From an uncultured Bacteroides sp. (GTDB taxonomy: Bacteria > Bacteroidota > Bacteroidia > Bacteroidales > Bacteroidaceae), in contig UQPQ01000005.1 in assembly GCA_900542985.1 (NCBI GenBank), positions 1-64,000 on the forward strand: 64,000 nucleotides of DNA, in the 5' to 3' direction. Under the pieces are notes generated by a model, which saw nothing but the letters and a program-made list of their open reading frames with translations, was not told the origin of the DNA and made no database searches. Position numbers and translations under genes: made by a program. This document shows positions 18,175-25,469 of the stretch, piece after piece (within the stretch, counting starts at the first letter, position 1; each line of letters starts with the position of its first letter).

Positions 18175-18182
18175 CAAAGATA
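18175..18182 (-). promoter_or_regulatory. -7 element of the YgjP-like gene
   Basis: CAAAGATA on the plus strand is TATCTTTG on the minus strand. It lies only about 12 bases from the ATG at 18163, implying a near-leaderless transcript. Confidence 0.5.
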
Positions 18183-18188
18183 AAGAAA

Positions 18189-18218
18189 GAAAGGTTACTG
18201 CTCACGCGGTAACCTTTC
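18189..18218 (-). terminator. Terminator of the ECF sigma/anti-sigma pair
   Basis: gaaaggttac (18189-18198) pairs with gtaacctttc (18209-18218). On the minus strand it is followed by the T-rich TTTCTTTATC. It separates the sigma operon from the YgjP-like gene. Between it and 18329 I see only AT-rich sequence. Confidence 0.65.
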
Positions 18219-18328
18219 CCAATTTATTGAGTTAGTAATTTAATTTGAGAGAATTGAAACTTCACAGCCTCTAAAACAATTTTAAGCACTAACTATTATA
18301 TATAAAAGCAAATGAAAATGTTATTTCG

Positions 18329-18790
18329 TTATTCCTCCACATCCGATCCTTGAGACATATCCATCGGTATAGCCAAGGTATCAGATTCATACGCAACTTG
18401 TGGAGTTTTCTGGTGATGTTCATATTCGTCATACACATATACAACACCTGCTTTCTCCTCACTGACAGAATGTTTCACCACTCCTCCTACCAGAAAAAGA
18501 AACGCTACTACAGCAGCAGCCTTAAACAAAGGCATAAAACGGGAATGCAAGCTAAGATGCTTGGCTTTGACTACAGGTCTTTCTATTTCAGCCAATACAC
18601 GACGGTCAAAATCCTCGCCTAACCCGACTTTCTTTCCTTCTTCCTGATAGATAAACAATGACCGATAAGGCAACAAATGAACAGGAATATCTTTTTGCTT
18701 GAAGAAAGAACGGAGAATCTGCTCTTCTTCTATAGAAGTCTCACAAATCCAGTAACGCTCCAACAGCTGTTCAATATACTTATAGTCCAT
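18329..18790 (-). CDS. Putative single-pass membrane anti-sigma factor partner of the adjacent ECF sigma
   Basis: 153 residues, not assigned to a named family by motif. What can be seen: a soluble N-terminal part with the YIEQLLERYW...EEEQILRSFF pattern common to short Bacteroidetes anti-sigma-like proteins, one membrane segment at about 88-105 (FKAAAVVAFLFLVGGVV), and a charged tail of about 45 residues. Its start overlaps the end of the upstream ECF sigma gene by 11 bases, so the two are translationally coupled. Sigma-anti-sigma pairing is inferred from this layout and topology. Confidence 0.65.
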   Translation of the reverse strand: MDYKYIEQLLERYWICETSIEEEQILRSFFKQKDIPVHLLPYRSLFIYQEEGKKVGLGEDFDRRVLAEIERPVVKAKHLSLHSRFMPLFKAAAVVAFLFLVGGVVKHSVSEEKAGVVYVYDEYEHHQKTPQVAYESDTLAIPMDMSQGSDVEE

Positions 18791-19289
18791 ATCTTATTAT
18801 ATCATTGTATTTCATTTTTATCCGTTGCCGTGCCCTAAAAAGATTTACTTTTACCTGTTCCTCCGTTAGGTGCATAATCTCGGCAATTTCTTTATAGCTT
18901 TTTTCTTCCACATCACGCAACTGTAACATTGTACGCTGCTTTTCCGGAAGATCATTGATGAGCCGGTGAATCAGACTTAACTGTTCCTGTTGTTCCAATT
19001 GCTCATCAGGTCGCAACGCATCTGAAATCTCCTGCATTTCAGGTAGCAATTCTTCATGCTGGGCATCCATCTTCTGACTACGGTCTATTGCCAAGTTTCT
19101 GGCAACCGTCAGACAGTAAGCCTCCACAGACTCGAATTGTTTCCATTCCTCGCGCTTATTCCAAACCCGAATCATGGTATCTTGTACAATATCTTCCGCT
19201 TCTGCACTGTCCAGTGTTATACGAAGTGCCAACCTGTACAATTTATCCTTCAGCGGTAATATATCGTTTCGAAAACTGATTTCTTGCAT
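18780..19289 (-). CDS. ECF-type RNA polymerase sigma factor
   Basis: 169 residues, the normal ECF length. Region 2 includes AEDIVQDTMIRVWNKREEW (about 31-50), and region 4 includes LPEKQRTMLQLRDVEEKSYKEIAEI followed by a helix-turn-helix. It would direct polymerase to a small regulon, probably under control of the membrane protein encoded just downstream. No target promoter can be identified in the window. It is distinct from the PUL-linked sigma factor at 63039-63662. Confidence 0.9.
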   Translation of the reverse strand: MQEISFRNDILPLKDKLYRLALRITLDSAEAEDIVQDTMIRVWNKREEWKQFESVEAYCLTVARNLAIDRSQKMDAQHEELLPEMQEISDALRPDEQLEQQEQLSLIHRLINDLPEKQRTMLQLRDVEEKSYKEIAEIMHLTEEQVKVNLFRARQRIKMKYNDIIRYGL

Positions 19290-19305
19290 TGCTTTCTATA
19301 ACAAT

Positions 19306-19360
19306 GACGGGTGAATGACCCAAAAGTTACACCCACCCGTCTATTTTTTTTCATTTTTTT
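19306..19360 (+). terminator. Plus-strand oriented terminator between argB and the ECF sigma gene
   Basis: gacgggtg (19306-19313) pairs with cacccgtc (19334-19341), followed by TATTTTTTTTCATTTTTTT. The T tract is on the plus strand, whereas both flanking genes are on the minus strand, so it cannot end either of them. See findings. Confidence 0.55.
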
Positions 19361-20127
19361 CTAATTACTGTTCCTTCTTGCCTGTGGATAGCTGAAGCTT
19401 GTGTGATAACAACCTGACTGACTCCCGCTTCTACAGCCGAAAAAGAATTTTCCAGTTTAGGAATCATTCCTCCCTGTATAATCCCCTCGGATACATATTG
19501 CTCAAACAATTCGGGAGTAATAACGGGAATTACACTATCATCATCATTTTCATCACGCAGCACTCCTTTTTTCTCAAAACAGTAAACCAAAGTCACATCA
19601 AACTCTTCAGCCAATGCTTTTGCTGTTTCTCCGGCAATAGTATCGGCATTGGTATTCAGCATAGAACCTGCTCCATCGTGAGTAAGAGGTGCCATAACAG
19701 GTACTATTCCCTGGCGAATCAGATTGGCCAATACAGAAGCATTCACAGCCTTCACATCGCCTACATAACCATAATCCACCTCTTTCACCGGACGTTTTTC
19801 CGAACGAATCACATCCATATCTGCTCCTGTCAATCCAATGGCATTAACACCCTTAGCCTGAAGACCAGCTACAATATTTTTATTAACCAATCCTCCATAT
19901 ACCATTGTCACTACTTTCAACGTCTCCAAATCGGTAATACGGCGTCCGTTTACCATACGGCTTTCAATACCCAGTTGAGCAGCTATCTTGGTAGCCGAAC
20001 GTCCACCGCCGTGTACCAATAGTTTATAGCCAGGTATTGTAGAGAAATCAGTCAAAAGCTGATTCAAGGTTTCAGATTCTTCTACAATCTTACCACCTAC
20101 TTTTATCACTGTCAGTTTTTCTTTCAT
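19351..20127 (-). CDS. argB: Acylglutamate kinase (N-acetyl- or N-succinylglutamate kinase)
   Basis: 258 residues. Amino acid kinase fold: KVGGKIVEE near the N-terminus, the glycine-rich LLVHGGGRSATKIAAQLG, VNGRRITD and the NTNADTIAGETAKAL nucleotide/substrate region. It phosphorylates N-acylglutamate in the second step of arginine synthesis. Bacteroides are known to use succinylated intermediates, so the substrate may be N-succinylglutamate. The start at 20127 (MKEKLTV) is chosen over 20145, which abuts the speA terminator hairpin and adds MYLLWI, not typical of the family. It follows speA on the same strand. Confidence 0.9.
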   Translation of the reverse strand: MKEKLTVIKVGGKIVEESETLNQLLTDFSTIPGYKLLVHGGGRSATKIAAQLGIESRMVNGRRITDLETLKVVTMVYGGLVNKNIVAGLQAKGVNAIGLTGADMDVIRSEKRPVKEVDYGYVGDVKAVNASVLANLIRQGIVPVMAPLTHDGAGSMLNTNADTIAGETAKALAEEFDVTLVYCFEKKGVLRDENDDDSVIPVITPELFEQYVSEGIIQGGMIPKLENSFSAVEAGVSQVVITQASAIHRQEGTVIRKK

Positions 20128-20145
20128 AATCCACAACAAATACAA

Positions 20146-20203
20146 AGTCAGAATGAAAGGTTGATTTTATAATGAGCAGACTCATCATCCTTTCATTCCG
20201 ACT
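20146..20203 (-). terminator. Hairpin between speA and argB
   Basis: agtcagaatgaaagg (20146-20160) pairs with cctttcattccgact (20189-20203) with one mismatch. An inner aatgag/ctcat stem extends it. On the minus strand the following bases are TTTGTATTTG, a weak T tract, so it may be partial read-through into argB. Confidence 0.6.
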
Positions 20204-20209
20204 GCTATT

Positions 20210-22102
20210 TTATTCCAAATATGTATATCCGTAAAGTCCGGAACGATAATTCGCAAGGAACTCTTTACCTTCTTCAAGCGAAATCTTGCCTTCTTTTACA
20301 GACTTGGTTACCCATGTCTCCAAAGTACGTACCAGTTTCTTCGGATTATACTGTACATAATCCAAAACCTCTGCTACAGTTTCACCGTCAATAATCTGAT
20401 CGATAGAATATCCTTTTTCGTTTACACTTACGTGCACGGCATTGGTATCACCAAACAGGTTGTGCATATCACCCAAGATTTCCTGATAAGCTCCCACCAA
20501 AAATACGCCGATGTAATAAGATTCCTTTCCTTTCAGAGTATGTACCGGCAAATCATGCGATACATTACGTGTAGAAACGAAGTTGGCAATCTTTCCGTCC
20601 GAGTCGCAAGTTATATCCTGCAGAGTAGCTGTACGATCCGGACGTTCATCCAAACGCTGAATAGGCATAATCGGGAAAATCTGGTCGATAGCCCATGAAT
20701 CCGGCAACGACTGGAACAAAGAGAAGTTACAGAAATATTTATCTGCAAGCAACTTATCCAGTTTACGGAATTCATCGGGAGCATGTTTCAATCCAGAAGC
20801 GATCTGATTGATTTCCCGTGTCACCGACCAATACAAACGTTCTATCTGCGCACGTGTCTTCAGGTCTACAATACCATGGCTGAACAAATCCAATGTTTCC
20901 TCACGAATCTGTTGTGCATCGTGCCATGCCTCCAACATACGGCTCTGATTCAAGTTATCCCAAATCTGATACAGTTCATGAACCAGCTCATGATCATCGG
21001 GACTCACTTCAAAGTCATCATCCATCTCTGGGAGAGAAGCTGTTTCGAGCACCTCAAAAATCAATACAGAATGATGCGCAGTCAACGAACGTCCACTTTC
21101 TGTAATGATATTTGGATGAGGTATATTATTCTTATTGCTGGCGTCTACCATAATTGAAATAGAGTCGTTTACATATTCCTGAATGGAATAGTTGACACTA
21201 CTTTCACTGTTAGCAGAACGGGTTCCGTCGTAATCCACACCTAAACCGCCACCTATATCGACAAACTCCACAGGGAAGCCTAACTGATGAAGCTGTACAT
21301 AGAACTGTGAAGCCTCACGCAAGGCAGTCTTGATACGACGAATCTTTGTAACCTGACTACCAATATGAAAATGAATCAGCTTAAGACAGTCTTTCATATC
21401 TTTCTTCTCAATGAAATCGAGAGCCTCAAGCAACTCACTGGAAGTCAAGCCAAATTTGCTGGCATCTCCTCCACTGTCTTCCCATTTACCGCTACCGGAA
21501 GAAGCCAGTTTAATACGGATACCAATATTAGGACGTACATTCAACTGCTTGGCCATGCGCGCAATCAAACGCAGCTCATTCATTTTTTCCACTACAAGGA
21601 AAATACGTTTTCCCATTTTCTGGGCCAACAAAGCCAGCTCGATATAGCTTTCGTCCTTATACCCGTTACATATAATCAAAGAGTCCGAGTCGGTATTAAT
21701 TGCAATTACAGCATGCAACTCAGGTTTTGAACCGGCTTCCAGTCCAAGATTGAACTTCTTTCCATGACTGATGATTTCCTCTACCACCGGACGCATCTGA
21801 TTCACCTTAATAGGATAGATAATAAAGTTCTGTGCTTTATATCCATATTCTTCAGAAGCAATGGAAAAACAGTTTGAGATTTTTTCGATACGATTATCCA
21901 AAATATCAGGAAAACGTACCAGCATCGGAGCAGTCACATCTCTCAGCTGCAGTTCATCTACCAGTTCTTTCAAGTCGACAGCCACTCCATTTTTACGGGG
22001 AGTAACCACCACGTGACCTTTCTCATTAATACCAAAGTAAGAAACTCCCCACCCTGTAATGTTGTAGAGTTCCTCAGAATCTTCAATACGCCATTTTCTC
22101 AT
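20210..22102 (-). CDS. speA: Biosynthetic arginine decarboxylase
   Basis: 630 residues, full length for SpeA. Fold III PLP enzyme: the PLP lysine is Lys99 in IIYPIKVNQM, with LGLEAGSKPEL, LIHFHIGSQ and FVDIGGGLGVDYDG following, and the C-terminal region characteristic of SpeA. It converts arginine to agmatine, the first step of spermidine synthesis by the route used in Bacteroidetes, in the cytoplasm. It is 29 bases downstream of aroK on the same strand and may share the topA-aroK transcript. A hairpin follows before argB. Confidence 0.95.
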   Translation of the reverse strand: MRKWRIEDSEELYNITGWGVSYFGINEKGHVVVTPRKNGVAVDLKELVDELQLRDVTAPMLVRFPDILDNRIEKISNCFSIASEEYGYKAQNFIIYPIKVNQMRPVVEEIISHGKKFNLGLEAGSKPELHAVIAINTDSDSLIICNGYKDESYIELALLAQKMGKRIFLVVEKMNELRLIARMAKQLNVRPNIGIRIKLASSGSGKWEDSGGDASKFGLTSSELLEALDFIEKKDMKDCLKLIHFHIGSQVTKIRRIKTALREASQFYVQLHQLGFPVEFVDIGGGLGVDYDGTRSANSESSVNYSIQEYVNDSISIMVDASNKNNIPHPNIITESGRSLTAHHSVLIFEVLETASLPEMDDDFEVSPDDHELVHELYQIWDNLNQSRMLEAWHDAQQIREETLDLFSHGIVDLKTRAQIERLYWSVTREINQIASGLKHAPDEFRKLDKLLADKYFCNFSLFQSLPDSWAIDQIFPIMPIQRLDERPDRTATLQDITCDSDGKIANFVSTRNVSHDLPVHTLKGKESYYIGVFLVGAYQEILGDMHNLFGDTNAVHVSVNEKGYSIDQIIDGETVAEVLDYVQYNPKKLVRTLETWVTKSVKEGKISLEEGKEFLANYRSGLYGYTYLE

Positions 22103-22131
22103 TTCACAACATAAAAAGACTACGTTTATAC

Positions 22132-22659
22132 TTAATTTAATAACAGTGTTTTCAATCTTTGTACCGAACAGCTAATCTGTTCTCTATCTTCCAGGCTTTC
22201 CGCATTAAAAACATATTTAGCCTGCGAATAGAACGGGATTCGAACCCTCAATGCATTCTGAATCACATCCATCAGTTCTTCGTCCGATTTATCCATCAGA
22301 AGAGGTCTTTTACTCTTTGCTATCTTCAAGCGCCGGAACAATACTTCCGGAGAAGCATCCAGAAAAACAGTTTCTCCCTTCCCGTTCATATACTCCATAT
22401 TGTCGAAGAAACAAGGTGTACCTCCTCCACATGCGATTATCACATTCTCAAACTCGGCCACTTCGTGAAGCATGTTTCTTTCTATCTCCCGGAAGCCATC
22501 TTCTTTCCGTTCTTCGAACAGTTCTTGCACTGTCTTATGGAAACGTTCTTCAATATACCAGTCTAAATCAATGAATTGCAGTTGCATGGCACGGGCATAC
22601 GCCTTTCCCAGCGTCGTCTTGCCCGACCCCATGTAGCCTATTAAAAATATACGTTTCAT
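22132..22659 (-). CDS. aroK: Shikimate kinase
   Basis: 175 residues. Walker A GYMGSGKTTLGKAYA (about 8-22), the shikimate-binding DLDWYIEERF, and CGGGTPCF with the conserved GGG. It phosphorylates shikimate at O3 in the aromatic amino acid pathway. The start codon overlaps the topA stop by 4 bases (22656-22659), so translation of the two is coupled. Confidence 0.94.
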   Translation of the reverse strand: MKRIFLIGYMGSGKTTLGKAYARAMQLQFIDLDWYIEERFHKTVQELFEERKEDGFREIERNMLHEVAEFENVIIACGGGTPCFFDNMEYMNGKGETVFLDASPEVLFRRLKIAKSKRPLLMDKSDEELMDVIQNALRVRIPFYSQAKYVFNAESLEDREQISCSVQRLKTLLLN

Positions 22660-24989
22660 GCCTTTCTCTTAGCGGTTGAACGTGTTTTACGTACTTCAGC
22701 CTTTTCTTTCTGTAATTCAATAACCTTAAAGCAGGTTTCAATATTCAGGTCAGACGGTTCTATGTTCGACGGAATCTTATAATTCTTCTTCTGATAAGAA
22801 ATATAAGGTCCATAACGACCATTCAGAATCTGAAGATCAGGTTCTTCGGCAAAAGTCTTGATTACCTTCTGTGCATCAGCCTGCTGTTTGTTTCGGATAA
22901 GAGTAAGAGCCTCATCCAATGTAATTTCCAAAGGATTTGTAGTCTTAGGAATTGAAACAAACATATCCCCATAATGTACATAAGGTCCGAAACGTCCTTC
23001 GCCGATAATCACTGTTTTTCCCTCTACTTCACCCAAATTACGAGGCAGTTTGAACAGGTCTAAAGCTTCTTCCAGGGTGATTGTCTCCAAAGAATATTCC
23101 TTTTTCAACTGGGCAAACTTAGGTTTCTCTTCATCGTCTACCGTTCCAATCTGCACCACAGGACCAAATCGGCCAATCTTCACCGATACCTGTTTTCCAG
23201 TCTTCGGATCTGTACCCAAAATACGTTCTCCCACACGATGTTCAGACTTCGAAGTCAAGGTCTGTTCTACCAGCGGATGGAAACCTTCGTAGAAATGTTC
23301 CATAACTCCGGTCCATTCCTTTTCTCCATCTGCTATTTCATCGAATTCTTTTTCTACGCTGGCCGTAAAATTATAATCCATAATCTGAGGGAAGTACTCT
23401 ATCAGGAAGTCGTTGACCACAATACCGACATCGGTAGGCAGCAATTTAGACTTCTCACTGCCAGTCAGTTCGGTACGTGTACTTTCCGAAATCACTCCCT
23501 CTTCCAGTTTCAATATCGTATAATTACGTTTTACACCTTCCCGGTTTCCTTTTTCCACATATCCACGTTGCTGCACAGTGGAAATAGTAGGAGCATAAGT
23601 AGACGGACGACCGATACCCAATTCTTCCAACTTGCGCACCAAGCTGGCTTCTGTATAGCGGGGAGGACATTGAGAGAAGCGCTCTGTAGCAGTAATAGTC
23701 TTACATTCCAGTGTCTGACCTACTTTCATTGTAGGCAACAAACGGCTTTCATCCTCTTGTTCTACTTCTTCGTCGTACGATTCTTTATATACTCGCAAGA
23801 AACCATCGAACATCACCACTTCTCCTACAGCAATAAACTTGTCTGTCTGTCCGCTGATAGCGATCGTTGCCGTTGTTTTCTCCAGTTCGGCATCGGCCAT
23901 CTGAGAAGCCAGTGTACGTTTCCATATCAATTCATACAAACGCTGCTCCTGGCTCGTACCTTCTATTTTGTCAGTCGACATATAGGTAGGACGAATGGCT
24001 TCGTGTGCTTCCTGAGCCCCTTTTGTCTTAGTTGTAAAGTGGCGTGTCTGCACATAGCGCTCTCCCATCAATGAGGTAATAGCCTCGCGACTGGTATTCA
24101 AAGCCAAATCAGAAAGATTCACCGAGTCTGTACGCATATAGGTAATCAATCCGCTTTCATACAGACGCTGTGCCAGCATCATGGTCTGTGCAACCGTATA
24201 ACCCAACTTACGTGCCGCTTCCTGCTGCAATGTAGAAGTGGTAAACGGTGCAGCCGGTGATTTCTTGACCGGACGTGTAGTAATATCTTCAATTGTAAAA
24301 GTCGATTTCTTGCATTTTTCAAGAAAAGCATTTGCCTCCTCTTTGGTCTTGAATCTTTGTCCCAAGTCGGCTCTGATTTCGGCTCCATCTGCATTATTGA
24401 ATACAGCTGTCACCCGATACGATGCTTCGCTGACAAAAGCCTGCACTTCTCTTTCCCGTTCTACGATAAGACGGACAGCCACAGACTGTACACGTCCGGC
24501 AGAAAGAGCCGGTTTGATTTTCTTCCACAGGATAGGTGAAAGTTCAAAACCCACAATACGGTCGAGAATACGACGGGCCTGCTGGGCATTGACCAAATCA
24601 ATATTTATATCACGAGGATTTTCGATTGCCTTTAGAATTGCATTTTTCGTAATTTCATGGAATACAATACGCTTTGTCTTCTGAGGATCCAGTTGCAACA
24701 CCTCAAACAAATGCCAAGATATAGCTTCTCCTTCCCGGTCTTCATCGGATGCCAACCATACCATATCCGCTTTTTTGGCAGCAGCCTTCAGTTCTCTTAC
24801 TATCTTTTCCTTATCCTCTGGAACTTCATAGAGAGGCTTAAAGTCATTCTTCACATCAATACTGAATGATTTTTGCTTCAAATCCCGAATATGTCCATAG
24901 CTGGAAAGCACTTTATAGTCACTTCCCAAAAACTTTTCTATCGTCTTTGCCTTTGCCGGAGATTCGACTATTACTAAATTATTCTGCAT
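22656..24989 (-). CDS. topA: DNA topoisomerase I (type IA)
   Basis: 777 residues. The N-terminal Toprim domain starts with VIVESPAKAKTIEKFLG and holds DEDREGEAISWH. The catalytic Tyr is at about 284 in GLITYMRTDS. The C-terminus carries several topoisomerase repeats of the form GRFGPYVHYG and NGRYGPYISY, without cysteine zinc fingers, and ends in a basic tail (RKTRSTAKRKA). It relaxes negative supercoils. It is the first gene of a topA-aroK(-speA) unit with a -7 element at 25021-25028. Confidence 0.96.
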   Translation of the reverse strand: MQNNLVIVESPAKAKTIEKFLGSDYKVLSSYGHIRDLKQKSFSIDVKNDFKPLYEVPEDKEKIVRELKAAAKKADMVWLASDEDREGEAISWHLFEVLQLDPQKTKRIVFHEITKNAILKAIENPRDINIDLVNAQQARRILDRIVGFELSPILWKKIKPALSAGRVQSVAVRLIVEREREVQAFVSEASYRVTAVFNNADGAEIRADLGQRFKTKEEANAFLEKCKKSTFTIEDITTRPVKKSPAAPFTTSTLQQEAARKLGYTVAQTMMLAQRLYESGLITYMRTDSVNLSDLALNTSREAITSLMGERYVQTRHFTTKTKGAQEAHEAIRPTYMSTDKIEGTSQEQRLYELIWKRTLASQMADAELEKTTATIAISGQTDKFIAVGEVVMFDGFLRVYKESYDEEVEQEDESRLLPTMKVGQTLECKTITATERFSQCPPRYTEASLVRKLEELGIGRPSTYAPTISTVQQRGYVEKGNREGVKRNYTILKLEEGVISESTRTELTGSEKSKLLPTDVGIVVNDFLIEYFPQIMDYNFTASVEKEFDEIADGEKEWTGVMEHFYEGFHPLVEQTLTSKSEHRVGERILGTDPKTGKQVSVKIGRFGPVVQIGTVDDEEKPKFAQLKKEYSLETITLEEALDLFKLPRNLGEVEGKTVIIGEGRFGPYVHYGDMFVSIPKTTNPLEITLDEALTLIRNKQQADAQKVIKTFAEEPDLQILNGRYGPYISYQKKNYKIPSNIEPSDLNIETCFKVIELQKEKAEVRKTRSTAKRKA

Positions 24990-25020
24990 AATTCAATGTA
25001 TTCCATAAATATTTTCCGGA

Positions 25021-25028
25021 CAAATGTA
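25021..25028 (-). promoter_or_regulatory. -7 element of topA
   Basis: CAAATGTA on the plus strand is TACATTTG on the minus strand, fitting TAnnTTTG. It lies about 32 bases from the topA ATG and is followed upstream by the hairpin at 25028-25079. Confidence 0.6.
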
Positions 25029-25079
25029 AAAAAAAAGCAGAATCACACCATTATAATAAGGTATGTTTCTGCTTTTTTT
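25028..25079. terminator. A/T-flanked hairpin upstream of the topA promoter
   Basis: aaaaaaagcagaa pairs with ttctgcttttttt around a 25-base loop, with T tracts in both directions. It sits directly upstream of the topA -7 element and may insulate it from upstream transcription. The gap 25080-25196 shows nothing else. Confidence 0.6.
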
Positions 25080-25196
25080 CGTACTTTTTGTGATTTAGCG
25101 CCTATAAATAGAACTGCATATTACATCCCTGCAAGATATATTTCTTTTCATTACTGTTCCCAAAGTCCATTGATTCCATGCCATAATCAGACCTGT

Positions 25197-25280
25197 CTGA
25201 ATTTGTATCCGACGCCGGCGATTATACATACAACGACGTCGGATACAAATTCAGCGTCGTTGACTATACAAACGACGACG
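25197..25280. repeat. CGACG-rich intergenic hairpin island, copy 2
   Basis: Perfect 18-bp arms: ctgaatttgtatccgacg (25197-25214) and cgtcggatacaaattcag (25237-25254), loop 22 bases. A second small stem, cgtcgtt/aacgacg (25255-25261 and 25271-25277), follows at once, ending in a CGACGACGACG run. It resembles the islands at 13495 and 50611 in composition and layout, but its arms differ in sequence. It lies between topA and the outer-membrane barrel gene. Confidence 0.65.
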
Positions 25281-25383
25281 ACGAATATAGCCTGCACTTC
25301 ATCACAATAAGCCATCCGTTCATTACTTTTTCCCTATAGTTTTCTTACAGACGAACAGGTTACATTTCCTGATCCCAATAAAA

Positions 25384-25411
25384 AACTGGCCTCGCACAAG
25401 CGAAGCCAGTT
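25384..25411 (-). terminator. Terminator after the outer-membrane barrel gene
   Basis: aactggcctcgc (25384-25395) pairs with gcgaagccagtt (25400-25411). On the minus strand it is followed by TTTTTATTGG. It ends the TPR-barrel operon. Confidence 0.8.
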
Positions 25412-25469
25412 CTGAATTTCCAATTATCTTAATATTTATCGGACGACAAAACCTTCCGGTAACCTTGCA

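Noticed and set aside
23238..24074. 278-codon plus-strand frame opposite topA
   Set aside because: Antisense shadow of a strongly coding gene; rich in Cys, His and Phe, with no domain features.
25197..25254. Invertible promoter flanked by 18-bp inverted repeats
   Set aside because: Only 22 bases lie between the arms, with no promoter element inside and no recombinase gene nearby; too short for a typical invertible segment.
25197..25280. CRISPR array or tandem repeat at the CGACG island
   Set aside because: There are no regularly spaced direct repeats, only inverted repeats and a short CGA run, and no cas genes in the window.
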